A stretch of DNA of 64,000 nucleotides from Leuctra nigra (Eukaryota > Arthropoda > Insecta > Plecoptera > Leuctridae), in NCBI GenBank assembly GCA_934045905.1, contig OW203767.1:23935073-23999072 (forward strand). Direction: 5' to 3'. The stretch's first letter is position 1. Each line of letters begins with the position of its first letter. The notes beneath the pieces were generated by a model. That model did not search any database, had not been told where the DNA came from, and was given only the letters and a program-made list of their open reading frames with translations. The translations under genes and the position numbers were made by a program. Positions 21,709-33,902 of this stretch are shown one piece after another.

Positions 21709-23245
21709 TGATTTCTAATCTTCCAATAAATTCCGCGGTCTCCGCCACAGCCTAAACGGCTGGGTCGTTTGACCCGAAATTTTCACCACATATACAGCTC
21801 GTCTGCCTGATGATACCTTGTCCTTATGAATGTTTTGTGCCGCCATTTTGAAACCGGAAGTGACGTCATATCTCACAAACGGCTTGACCGATCGGAACGA
21901 GATTTGCGCCAATCAATTCAGACTGTCCTCTATATGAAATATCAATAGTCGAAATATACATTTACTATTACTGATACCGGAAATGACGTCATAAAAATGA
22001 AAAATCAGACTTTAATCACCTCTTTCTATAATAACTACATATCCAGAAGGCTTATAATGATACAAAACATTTATATAAATTAATTTTTGGTAGCAGTGAT
22101 TTCAGTCGCCATTTTGTTAACCGGAAGTGATGCCATATCCCGAAAACGGCTGGACCGATTGGAACGAAGCTTTCGCTATTCCTCATGGAATATCATTTTA
22201 AGCATTATTTAGTACCAAAAGCTTGTTTTCTTAGTAACCAAATCGGAAATGGATTATTTTTTTAAAGGAATTAGTCATTGTTGCTCCGATTTGTGTTACA
22301 AGTGTGAAAATCATCTAAAAAAAGGAGTGATATCCCCATAAAAAACACTCCGTGTAAAAATACCAGCCAAGTCTCTTCAACTATAAAAAAATATAGGAAA
22401 TCTAAAAAATTTAGTACTGAAAAGTACCTAGTGATATCAAAAATGGGCCAAGTCAAAACATGATTTTAATAACCGAAATATACTTGGCGCATCGTTATTT
22501 TAGGACATTAAGGTATATTATTTATATTTATTTACATTTGATTTTTGGCATACACGTTTATTTTATTTATACACGATGCGCCAAGTATATTTCGGTTTTT
22601 AAAATCATGTTTTGACTTGGCCCATTTTTTGATATCACTACTTTTCAGTGCTAATTTTTTTAGATTTCCTATATTTTTTTTTAGTTGAAGAGACTTGGCT
22701 GGTATTTTTACACGGAGTGTTTTTTATGGTTATTTATTATAATCATCTGAAGAAGGCCGTACAATTTCACGATTTTCAAGGTCCTCCAGCTCGCAAACGG
22801 CATAACTTATTATTACCAAACTTGGAATATATGGTAGGGTGGGCCATAGCTCTAAATTAAAATATTTCGCAACAATGTGAGATTTTCCATTTTTAAGATC
22901 CAGTAGGCCGAAATAGCCACTTTGATGCTTACAGTAAAAGTGGGTTGCTCCAGCCTTTTTATTTGAGTGTGTGCGCGCCGTACGACTTGGCTGGCGTGGA
23001 GCGACCGCTCCACTAGATTAGGAAGTCTCACAATTTGTTGAGTAGAAGATGCCAAAGTTGATGATGCAAATAACACAGATGCACTAAATGCTCATTTTCA
23101 TTACACAAAATTATAGGGGTGTACATTATCAGAGCGTTCACAGCTATCATATTCAGGGTCCCTAACTTGAAGGAATAATATTTATTTTAATTATTGGTTT
23201 CAATATATAACCTTCGAATAAAGTAATACAAGCAATGTTGTTTGT

Positions 23246-23538
23246 CTTTCCTTTTTTTGTATGGGGCTAAACGTCGCACTGTTCTGCAGCGAGGCTAATG
23301 GCGACGGATGAATGATTATGATGATGATTGGGAGATGATGGTGATGAGTAGGAAAGGATGGAAGGGGGGAAGGAGGCGGTCGTGGCCTATTAGTATAGGG
23401 TACCTTTCCAGCATTTGCCTGTCGACTGAGGGAAATTACCACGAAAAAAACCCAGTCAGGAAGGACGGCCGCGGGAATCGAACCCGGGCCTCCGGAATAC
23501 AAGTTCAGAGCGTTAACCACTCACCCAACCTGTTCCGT
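23246..23538 (-). mobile_element. tRNA-derived SINE
   Basis: On the minus strand the head is tRNA-like: an A-box-like GGTGAGTGGTTAACG and a B box GGGTTCGATTCCCG about 40 nt apart. A body with GGCCACGACCGCCTCC follows, then a 3' end with GTGCGACGTTTAGCCCC and an A-rich tail near 23246. A second near-full copy is at 53424-53703 and a 3' fragment at about 48452-48530. Confidence 0.85.
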
Positions 23539-23612
23539 GACATTTCTTTTGAGTTTTAGGAAACTTACAGAAAATGTGTAATTTCCTACGTAGATGTATG
23601 GTTATTGGTAAT

Positions 23613-24519
23613 CATTGAGCGAGCGTAGCGAACGTCAACATTCTGCACTTTTGGACACTTTCTCTTTTTGTGTGTGTGTGTTTGTAATTTGTATGGCCCG
23701 ACGCCACAGGTCACAATTTTTTCCGATCGAGCTGAAATTTTGCACACAAACTAATATCATTCTAACTTTATCGTGTATAGTTTTTGGGAGCTGATCTCTG
23801 ATTGGTTCAAAAATGAAAATATTTCACGATTGATCGAAAATCAAAATGCTCCGATTACGTTCAAATTTTGCATGGACATTAAGACTACCATTTTAGATTA
23901 TTTAACAAGTTTTCAGCCCAATCACAAGATAACTTATGCACTTATTGACATTTTTCAATGTTTGAAACTGTAGAATTGATGGTATCGGGAAATTCCACCA
24001 GGAATTTCCAGATTGCTTTCTGGAATCTGTATTGTTTTTTGTATACATACCAAAGTGTATAGATGGCTATTCTCAGTTTCAGTGAAAAGCATATTCTTAT
24101 TGATTGTGTAGATTGCAATTCATAAGGGATGTATATTATGTATGTACCTATACCTACATAGTTTTTTTTGAATATGGATCGTGTTTCACAGTTATGTTAG
24201 AAGCAACGTTTCGACTATAGATAGCACTTGTAAACATATCATATTTTACACATTTCCAGCCCAATCGGTCAAGAATTTACAGACTTATTGCTATTTTATG
24301 TGTTTTGAATATCTGTTCACAGAGATTGATGGAGAGGTATCAAATTCATAGAACATTGATCTGTTATTCAATTTTTTCAGAACGTTTATGGAAAGTTGCG
24401 ATGAAAATCAGTAATGATTTATAGTTAGTTATCTTTGATTGTATGGATCGTGCTCGATTGGCGATGTTGCGCGTGTCGGTGCTCGCTCATCAACGCGTTA
24501 AACGGAGCGTTTTCCTAGT
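23613..24519 (-). mobile_element. TACTAGGAAAACGC-family element, minus orientation
   Basis: On the plus strand it starts ATTGAGCGAGCGTAGCGAAC and ends GTGCTCGCTCATCAACGCG...GAGCGTTTTCCTAGT, the exact mirror of the copy at 20804-21708. Non-coding as far as I can see. Confidence 0.7.
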
Positions 24520-24925
24520 CATAAAATAGTTTTGCGGAAATTTCAATTCAATTTCTGGTCTAAAATACTTCGAACCCTTTTGGAACCGATACAGAATTTC
24601 AAATGTTCTACCTATCACGAAACGAAATCAGTTCGGTCTGGAATTGGGAAGATTCATTAATTTTTCTTTAGATTAAATTAAATCTATATGAAAAAGAATA
24701 AATAGCAACACTTGTTTCATTTTTCTAGTCATTCGTTTTCTTTATCAAATCTTGCATTGAAATATCTACTACCATTCAGGCGGGAAAAACAGCGTTTGTC
24801 AACATTACAACAAGTGACGTAGACAGCAATGTTATTTGCGACCCGAGCCATCATGATTATACATTGTGTTTATGTGATTATATACCAAAATGTGACGTCA
24901 GTTGTCCTTTAGGCCGTTCTTGGCC

Positions 24926-25060
24926 TCAGTAAAATTCAGTAGTTTTATTCAGATTCACTACTGAACTACTGAATTCAGATCTACTAGATCTCTGAACTCA
25001 GATCTCTGAACTACTATTCAGATTTATAAATCTGAATAAAACTACTGAATTTTAAGAATG
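24926..25060. repeat. Imperfect inverted repeat
   Basis: ATTCAGTAGTTTTATTCAGA near 24935 pairs with TCTGAATAAAACTACTGAAT near 25030. Between them are repeated GAACTCAGATCTCTGAACTA-like words. Likely a small MITE. Confidence 0.6.
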
Positions 25061-25154
25061 AAGATTACTTTATAACTATTTATCGCACGAGATTATTTTT
25101 TTAATTATCGAGATCAGAAACATGTACATTTTTATAAATCCATGTTTTTATTAC

Positions 25155-26277
25155 ACTAGGAAAACGCTCAGTGTAACGCGTTGATGAGCGAGCACTGGTA
25201 TACGTACGCGTAAATTCTTCAACAGGTATTCCGTACCAAACGCACAGAAACATATATACATCCACATTGAATAGGTCATTTAAGAAAGTCAGTGCGCATG
25301 ATTAAAAAACTGACAGGTCCACAGCCGTCTAGTGTGTAGTGTCTATTTGGTGTGTATGTTAAAAATGAACGTGTTTTCGAGAATGCTGTGGGTAGAGTGA
25401 CGTCACGACACCAAAAATAGGGATCTGCGCATGCGTTAACAACTTCTGTGCTACAAAAGTTCTGCACATGTGCAGAGTCACTTTTTCATCTCAAAAGTGA
25501 CACTGCGCACGAGCAGAACCACTGTGGCACAAAAGTTGTTCAAGAAATTGCACCGTGTAAATGGGGCTTTAAATGGCCTATTGAAATATTGAAATATTGA
25601 AACTTTAGAACAGCAATCTATACACTTTGTTTCCTACATAAAGCAAATCAGATCCATTTGGCAGTGGAAACATTCATTTGATATGTCATTTCTGACAGTT
25701 ATCAAAAATGTCAATAAGTGCATTGTGTTCTTGACTGATTGGGCTGAAAATTTGTAAAATAAGAGATAATGTTGGTCTTAATGATCATGCAAAATATGAG
25801 TTTAATCAGATTTACAGAAGACTATTTGTTTGGTCAAACGGTCGTGTATAGCTACAGGCAATTACAAATTAAGCATACAAATGTCAGTAAAATGTATATT
25901 ACTCTTAAAGTTCATTAAAGGTTTGTCAAAATACACTTATAATGCTGGTGCCAATGGCATTGCAAAATTTGGTGATGATCGGTCAACCAATTCCAGTTTT
26001 ATTGGCACACAGAGTTGACGTTTCTTTCATATTGCCAAGCCAAGTACTTACTACTAACTACAAATCAAGTTTCCGATGAAATTAATGGATCGATTTTGCT
26101 GAAAATCATTAGGTTTCTGCAGTGGATAGTAATGAATCTTTTGTGAAAAAAATTGGCCAGATCCATGACTTCGTTTAAAATGTAATGCGGAATACACAGA
26201 CAGACAGATAAAAAAAAAAACAGAGATTCGAGCCATAAGTTTCAAGTGGAGTCGCTCGCTACGCTCGCTTGATTATA
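25155..26277 (+). mobile_element. TACTAGGAAAACGC-family element, about 1.1 kb
   Basis: Starts ACTAGGAAAACGCTCAGTG with ACGCGTTGATGAGCGAGCAC. Ends after a poly(A) run with CGCTCGCTACGCTCGCTTGA. It is the last repeat before the duplicated gene locus. Confidence 0.65.
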
Positions 26278-26716
26278 AATTCTAAGAATCTTCCCTTTTT
26301 TCAGGCCCCCCTAAGCTCTAATTATTTCGATCAAGTTTTTACCGTATGACATTAACTATTTGACAATGCGACATTGACATTGTCAATATTTAGCTGTTAC
26401 TTCGTAAAATAATTAATACCTAGTAAGGTTATGATACCAGACCTCCATGAAAAAGTATAGTGTTTAAGTTTCTAGCAAAATATGTCCACAAATTGTGTTC
26501 GGATGATAATATGCTTATTAACGGCCATAATATCAGTCATAATGGTGCACTTAACAAAGATAGTACAATCGCTATCACAGGACTCTGAAAATGTGTAGGT
26601 CTCGAATGTACATTTTCTAGTTTTGTTAGTGTTACAAGTGAAAAAAAAAATAACATACGAGTGCATCAGGATAATAGATTATGCCTTAATGCAACTTGAA
26701 ATATTAATTACGCGAT

Positions 26717-29700
26717 ATGTTGGAAACATATACGTCTTCTTTTCACCCGAAATGGTTTCTGTTTGCTATATTATCTGCTACATTTACACTGGCCAGCAGT
26801 GGGGACTTCTGCGTCCCTGCTTTCCTGCCACTGGGCTGTGATATCAAGACAACTGGCTTTGTGAATGCAAGTAAGTCGTGGACCGCTCTGGATGAAGAGT
26901 GTGGGAGAATGTATCCTGGATACAGAATCCTTCAGAAGAGGTTCCTCAACTTGACGGACGCTGAGAAGAACTTGTGTCAAGGCGCTGAGTTTATTCCGCT
27001 TGGTGTGAGGAAAGATGGGAAGAATCTGGTGTGGATTAATGGACATAATGTGTCAGAAGAGGTAGGTTATTGAGAAGATTCCCAAAAGTTCGTTAAAATA
27101 ACCATTAAAAACAACTTAAGGTAGAGCAATCGATCGATATATTATACAAAAATATTTTTTCTTGAAATTACAAGTTCAAAAAACATTTTTCTACATTTCA
27201 ACTATATTTGAGAATAACAGATTCATTTAATGTCATTTAGTTTGCAACTCCAGTCCAACAATGAGTTTTCAATTTTATGTCTTTTGAGAATGAACAAAAC
27301 TTTAACGTGGGAGGTATCTTACTTATAGTTACGCAGTTCTGTCTGTGTGTCAGGAACGCCTGCGCGCGCATCCTCTCAATTTCGCGCGCACACTCTCTAT
27401 GTTGTATTTAAAATTAAAATGGTCGACGTTACATTGCCCAAATCATGTCCAAAATACATCTTCTGCTCTTTGTGCATAAATAAATAACTGAAACTTACCT
27501 AAATGGCAATCCTTATCCCTTTGTGTTTATAAGAAATGTATTTTAACACAAAATAACTGTCCAAATCTTTACATTATATTGAAAACGGCACTATTTTGTA
27601 TTTAAAATGGTGGCCTTTCATTGCCAATCGTGTCTAAAAATACGTCTTTTGCCTTCGCAAAGTAAAGAAATAACCATAACTTACCTAAAACGTAATCCTT
27701 ATCCCTTTGAGTGTGTAAAAAATCTACTATAACACATAATAACCGTTCAAAAGAGACATTACATAGAAAACTTCTTTACTCCAAGAAACGTCAAAGTGTA
27801 ATTTTTAAAAAATTTCATTTGATCTGTATTTTAGAGGGCCATGAAAACCAAACAAAGCCGATAGATTTTTAACATTGGCCTCAAGATGCAATTTGCAAAC
27901 GATCAAACGTATTATTTTCTTCTTACATTTAATCAACACGGTTCTGTAACCCTCAAACCAACTAACCGACGAAGTTTTTAAATAATGTTATTAGATTAAT
28001 CATTTTCAGTCGTTTCTTATTTCGTAGAGTGGTCTGTATTGAGTCATGTATTGACAACGAATTCATGTTGCTGTTGATAAAGTTTGAAGCACCAATGTTT
28101 AAGTTTTACATTGTTAACTGAATATCTATACTTTAATTAGTGGTAGAACGGCTGAAGTCCATTTCAATATGAACAGTATTTCTGACATCAACCAATCATT
28201 TGTAATGGTGACATGAGTTATTGTAAGAGAATACTTCAATATAACGTTATTTGTTAACATCAGTGAAACGGTACTTGATAGAGCTTGATTACAATCCAAA
28301 ATTGTGCACCGCAAATCAAACAAATTTACTTCCGCCCTACATCTGAGGAACGTATAATATAATGAAGCCGTAGATAACATGTAATAGCATAACAAATGAA
28401 GAAAAGGCCGTGGGCATCAGGTCACGGTATCAACGTAATGAATATATATATATTTTTTTTTACGGCGCATACATTGTTTTTCTTCTTATTTTTATTTAGT
28501 ACGAATACTCTGGTGTAAATTTGAAAACTTATATGAAATTGTTTTACCATAATAGGTATGATCAAATTGCTTTTCTTCGTTCCTCATTTTTTAACGTTTT
28601 CTGTTAAGATTGGGTCATCAACGACGTCAAATGTATTAACGACGCACACTCTGCTGACAAATATTGCTGTCGTTTTATATTTACGCATAACTCACTGGTG
28701 CACATTGGTCATGTTTTACATGACGGGTCCCTCTAGTAGGAAAATAATTTCGAATTTGGTTTATATAACTTTTAAAATAGCTCACGTTGGTATTGGGTTG
28801 ATTTTTTTTCTGAGAGTATGTTCATATGTCTACCATAATAAAAAAATTCGTTCGATTCTTTTGACGAAAAAAATTAGATCTTCTTTTTAGCCTAAAAATG
28901 ACACGATTTTATTTTTCTGGCATAAGATAACATGGTGGAGACAAATCAATTTATCTCAGAAACTGGACACGAGAACTGTTAAATTTTTTCAGGGAATGAG
29001 TTTTGCATGATTATATCAATAAGTACCCAAAATTTCAAGTAAATTGGAAACATTGAGGTAATGGTGATTATATCTTAACATTACACCCAGATACCACCGT
29101 CTCATTGGTACTAGTTCCTTTCGGCATGTAGTACACAGCAGTTTTTGAATTATTTCAAATATTTCATAAAGTGTGACTTTGTATGATCAGCACGTTGAAA
29201 ATGAATTTATATTTGGGGTTAATAAAAAAAAACTCACAAAACGACTGTATTTATCCAGCCTGTCACTGACATCTACGCTACGACACTGAAAGTCGACTCC
29301 ATGCAAGGCATTGTGGGCAGCTTGAATCCGAGCACCAGCCAATGGCAGCTCGTGGACGACAACTTCACGTTCAGCTGCGCTCTCTGTGAGATGACACTTC
29401 GCTCTGACGTCACAGTGGCTGTCTATCCTCCCATGCCAGAGATTGACTCATGTTTCAACATATTTGATGTCAGCATTCAACTGGTCAACACCAACTCAAA
29501 AACAAAACCGGTAATAATAGTGTCTAATTTAACAAGCGAAGAGAGCGACTCCTTTTGGCTCTTTTGGCACGGACCTCTGTTTTTTCTGTTACCTGAGGCT
29601 ATACAGGTCACAGTTTTTCTTCGATCGAGCTTGAATTTTGCACATATGTAGAGACAACATTTTTTGTTTGCAGACACAATTTTTTTTGAAATCAATTCAT

Positions 29701-32700
29701 TGGTTAAAACATAAATAAACATATCCTGATAGGTTGAAAACGAAAGTGATCTTCGATAAATCTAATTAAACTCATATTTTGCATTGTCAGTAAGGCAAAC
29801 ATTGTCTCTTATTTTACGAATTGTCATCCCAATCAGTTAAGAAAGTATAATCTTATTGACATTTTTAATAGCTGTCAGAAATGAATGTATCGAAATGAAT
29901 GTTTACCAGAATCTGATTTGCTATATATGTACCTGGATGCTTAGATGCTATTTTCAAGTTACGATGAAAAGCATAATATACTTTTATGTTGATTGAGTGG
30001 CTCATATTTCAATTCAATATAATTCAGTATGTTCAGTATATGTTTTATGTGCGTTGTGTACGCATTTCCTGTTGAAGAATTTGCACGTACCCGTGCTCGC
30101 TCATCAACGCGTTACACTGAGCGTTTTCCTAGTAAGTAAAATAAATGTCACATAGAGTGCCTTTTGCTTGTACTAGTAAATATTTACTTCAACTGATATT
30201 TCTGACAGATAAGTAAAGCTCTAGCTAAGAAGTTGGACATTGAATTGGTTTACATCACTACGTCATATTACGAGGTGAACCAACCGAACATCCTCCACTT
30301 GCAAGTAGACCTGAGAAACGCCTCCTACGACGAAGACTTCATGACAAAGTTTACAAAGTACGACGGCAAGGTCCTGGTGCTGGAGGCTCGAGGCAATGTG
30401 ACGGATATACAAGAGATTGACCTTTGTCCAAGCAGCGTAACTCAGGAAAATACGGTGACAACGACTTGGCCCAGCACAGGAGCAAGTAAGTGTCACTTGT
30501 AGGAGAAATAAATTATAAACAATACCATGATGGATTGGCAACCTCACAGCTGCACGGGAATGCTACTTGTGTTGACACATGTGTATTGTTCTAGACAATA
30601 TGGCTACTGTGGTGACCGGCAACCTCACAGATGCACGGGAATGCTACTTTGTGTTGAAACATGTGTATTGTTCTAGACAATGTGGCTACTGTGGTGACCG
30701 ACAACCTCACAGCTGCACGGGAATGATTCTTGTGTTGACACATGTGTATTGTTCTAGACAATGTTGCTACTGTTGTGACCGGCAACCTCACAGCTGCACA
30801 GGAATGCTTCTTGTGTTGACACATGTGTATTGTTCTAGACAATGTGGCTACTGTGGTGACCGGCAACCTCACAGCTGCACGGGAATGCTACTTGTGTTGA
30901 CACATGTGTATTGTTCTAGACAATGTGGCTACTGTGGTGACCGGCAACCTCACAGCTGCACGGGAATGCTACTTGTGTTGACACATGAGTATTGTTCTAG
31001 CCAATGTGGCTACTGTGGTGACCGGCAACCTCACAGCTGCACGGGAATGCTACTTGTGTTGACACATGTGTATTGTTCTAGACAATGTGGCTACTGTGGT
31101 GACCGGCAACCTCACAGCTGCACGGGAATGCTACTTGTGTTGACACATGAGTATTGTTCTAGCCAATGTGGTTACTGTGGTGACCGACAACCTCACAGCT
31201 GCACGGGAATGCTACTTGTGTTGATCATGTGTATTGTTCTAGACGATGTGTCTACTGTGGTGACCGGCAACCTCCCAGCTGCACGGGAATGCTTCTTGTG
31301 TTGACACATGTGTATTGTTCTAGACAATGTGGCTACTGTTGTGACGGACAACCTCACAGCTGCACGGGAATGCTACTTGTGTTGACACATGTGTATTGTT
31401 CTAGACAATGTGGCTACTGTGGTGACCGGCAACCTCACAGCTGCACGGGAATGCTACTTGTGTTGACACATGTGTATTGTTCTAGACAATGTGGCTACTG
31501 TGGTGACCGGCAACCTCACAGCTGCTCGGGAATGCTACTTGTGTTGACACATGTGTATTGTTCTAGACAATGTGGCTACTGTGGTGACCGGCAACCTCAC
31601 AGCTGCACGGGAATGCTACTTGTGTTGACACATGTGTATTGTTCTAGACAATGTGGCTACTGTGGTGACCGGCAACCTCACAGCTGCACGGGAATGCTAC
31701 TTGTGTTGACACATGAGTATTGTTCTAGCCAATGTGGTTACTGTGGTGACCGACAACCTCACAGCTGCACGGGAATGCTACTTGTGTTGATCATGTGTAT
31801 TGTTCTAGACAATGTGGCTACTGTGGTGACCGGCAACCTCCCAGCTGCACGGGAATGCTTCTTGTGTTGACACATGTGTATTGTTCTAGACAATGTGGCT
31901 ACTGTTGTGACCGACAACCTCACAGCTGCACGGGAATGCTACTTGTGTTGACACATGTGTATTGTTCTAGACAATGTGGCTACTGTGGTGACCGGCAACC
32001 TCACAGCTGCACGGGAATGCTACTTGTGTTGACACATGTGTATTGTTCTAGACAATGTGGCTACTGTGGTGACCGGCAACCTCACAGCTGCACGGGAATG
32101 CTACTTGTGTTGACACATGTGTATTGTTCTAGACAATGTGGCTACTGTGGTGACCGGCAACCTCACAGCTGCACGGGAATGCTACTTGTGTTGACACATG
32201 TGTATTGTTCTAGACAATGTGGCTACTGAGGTGACCGACAACCTCCCAGCTGCACGGAAATGCTTCTTGTGTTGACACATGTGTATTGTTCAAGACAATG
32301 TGGCTACTGTGGTGACAGACAACCTCACAGCTGCACGGGAATGCTACTTGTGTTGACACATGTGTATTGTTCTAGACAATGTGGCTATTGAGGTGACCGA
32401 CAACCTCCTAGCTGCACGGGAATGCTACTTGTGCTGACACATGTGTATTGTTCTAGACAATGTGGCTACTGTGGTGACCGGCAACCTCACAGCTGCACGG
32501 GAATGCTACTTGTGTTGACACATGTGTATTGTTCTAGACAATGTGGCTACTGTGGTCGTGGTGACCGACAACCTCACAGCTGCACGGGAATGCTACTTGT
32601 GTGACATATGTGTATTGTTCTAGACAATGTGGCTACTGTGGTGACCGGCAACCTCACAGCTGCACGGGAATGCTACTTGTGTTGACACATGTGTATTGTT

Positions 32701-33902
32701 CTAGACAATGTGGCTACTGTGGTGACCGGCAACCTCACAGCTGCACGGGATTGCTACTTGTGTTGACACATGTGTATTGTTCTAGACAATGTGGCTACTG
32801 TGGTGACCGGCAACCTCACAGCTGCACGGGAATGCTTCTGGGACAGACACACTGTTGTTTGGTCAGAAGTTACGACGTGGCGTTCTGAACCTTGCTACTT
32901 ACATTCTGACCATCAGGACCTCCTTAAATACGCAGTCGAATACCAGAACAAGTGGAATGAGAACATCATGAATGCAATGGCGGTTTGTGAACATATTTTG
33001 GTTTAGTCGAATGGGGTCTTAGGACTTGAACTCCTTCTGCCGCCTAAAGGCTGCGTTTCACCAAGATTTAAACCCGGGTTAGAGACGGTAAACCTGGTTT
33101 AGGGTCTTCTAAACCAGGTTTATGCCTCTAACCCGGTTTAGAATCTTGGTGAAATGCAGCCTTAGGGGTATAATTATATATATACCCTAAACTTTTCATA
33201 AAAACTTTTTATAACTTTTGTTTTTGTTTTTTTATAACGAATTAATATACAAGACTTAGTTAATGTTTCGTTTTTAGATAATTAGTTAGGATGTAGATAC
33301 AATACATTCTTTCCTTTGATCGTTTCACAAACTATTTTTATTTATACAGTCTTAATATTTCCTTTGCTTTACAGTAGGCTTCATCAGGAGTTTTCTGACA
33401 GTTGTAAAATAAATATAACAATTGAAAAATATTTTCCAACATGCTTTTAAGTAATCAGAAAATTTTACAACGAATAACAGTACTACAGAAAAATAACAAA
33501 TAAAAAAAAATTCTCACGTGTACGACGTGAGAAAATTACCATAAATCTGGCAACGTTGTCGGTACTGGAAATTTGAATTATTTTGGCATTATTTTGGCAT
33601 ACGGTAAGGTATAATGGTTTTATTTAATACTGCTGGATACGGTATGCAGAAATCCATTGGCGATGTTAAAGTGGCACTGCGTGATAAACCAAATGTTGCT
33701 AGTGTTGGTTGGGTTTTAAACTTGCGTGACTTTACAGGGCACTATGTACTTGCAAGGGCTCGTAACAAATGGCTTCAACGGTACAACTCTGGATGATATT
33801 GTCTCAACAATCGATACCACCATCTCCTTCATGCAGTTTATACCAGCATCGTTGATGATGGATATTTTCTGGAGGATAGTCTATTTGACTGGACACTTTC
33901 AG
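26717..33902 (+). CDS. Secreted/ectodomain gene copy 1, exons 1-5 (adhesion-GPCR-like?)
   Basis: Five phase-consistent exons: 26717-27061, 29259-29510, 30209-30485, 32786-32982 and 33738-33902, giving about 412 aa with no stop, so the gene is 3'-incomplete as seen. ATG 26717 starts a signal peptide with core FLFAILSATF before GDFC. The protein is Cys-rich (DFC, LGC, EEC, NLC, SCALC, DSC, DLC, REC, EPC) with many N-glycosylation sequons (NAS, NLT, NVS, NFT, NVT, NGT). Exon 1 ends with a lectin-like KNLVWINGHNVS. Exon 4 (NLTAARECYWDRHTVVW ... SEPCY) resembles a hormone-receptor motif. Exon 5 (TLDDIVSTIDTTISFMQF) resembles the first helices of a GAIN domain. That order suggests an adhesion-type GPCR ectodomain, but I see no GPS site or membrane helices, so this is inference. 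Exon 4 uses the last of about 28 acceptors in the 81-bp array at 30537-32836. A near-identical copy starts at 47826. Confidence 0.72.
27120..29074. mobile_element. TTAA-target element inserted in copy 1, intron 1
   Basis: TTAA flanks it at 27116-27119 and 29075-29078. The homologous intron of copy 2 reads straight through (CAACTTAAAATAACACCCAG at about 48229), so the empty site is visible. It begins GGTAGAGCAATCG and shares internal sequence (CTTGAAATTACAAGTTC, CTACATTTCAACTATATTT) with the shorter TTAA element at 56906-57428. No transposase is recognised. Confidence 0.8.
29534..30134 (-). mobile_element. TACTAGGAAAACGC-family element in intron 2 (copy 1)
   Basis: Plus-strand ends are AAGCGAAGAGAGCGACTCC and GCGTTACACTGAGCG...TTTTCCTAGTAA. 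The equivalent insertion exists in copy 2 (50741-51340), so it predates the gene duplication. Confidence 0.7.
30537..32836 (+). repeat. 81-bp splice-acceptor minisatellite, array 1 (about 28 units)
   Basis: Each unit has intron-like sequence ending TTGTTCTAG, then the first ~48 nt of exon 4 (ACAATGTGGCTACTGTGG ... GAATGCTAC), then TTGTGTTGACACATGTG leading to the next unit. In the exon-4 frame every unit but the last hits TGA in TGTGTTGA; the last runs on into GGGACAGACACACTG and the full exon. The array therefore arose by amplifying an intron/exon boundary. Because 81 = 3 x 27, another frame stays open over many units (GYCGDRQPHSCTG), which I read as an accident. A 7-unit higher-order block of about 566 bp recurs (31221 and 31787). 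Confidence 0.92.
33045..33168. mobile_element. Palindromic MITE of about 120 bp
   Basis: GGCTGCGTTTCACCAAGATT at the left is mirrored by AATCTTGGTGAAATGCAGCC at the right. An inner pair AAACCTGGTTTAG/CTAAACCAGGTTT makes an almost complete hairpin. Further copies follow exon 4 at about 35757-35880 and 52611-52735. The equivalent site after exon 4c (about 37815) lacks it. Confidence 0.8.

Larger units (their letters stand above)
18944..23024. mobile_element. Composite giant foldback element, copy X (disrupted)
   Basis: The same architecture as 57832-61736. It has an outer hairpin (18944-19350), an arm with repeated GACGTCA...CCGGTTTCAAAATGGCGGC blocks (19500-20010), a spacer, the inverted second arm (21710-22335), another hairpin (22336-22735) and the terminal block ending CGACCGCTCCACTAGAT (about 22740-23024). 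Two later insertions split it: a TIR element at about 20058-20605 and a TACTAGGAAAACGC-family element at about 20804-21708. Both interrupt sequence that is continuous in copy Y. Confidence 0.75.

Noticed and set aside
28558..28890. 110-codon hydrophobic frame in the TTAA element
   Set aside because: AT-rich element interior, no recognisable transposase or membrane family, and absent from the paralogous intron.
30537..32836. CRISPR-like array
   Set aside because: The whole 81-bp unit is conserved with no unique spacers, in a eukaryotic intron. It is a minisatellite.
30579..32888. Long Cys-rich repeat proteins in the array
   Set aside because: They arise because the 81-bp DNA unit is a multiple of three. 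The spliced exon-4 frame is a different one, and each unit carries an intron end in the middle of this frame.
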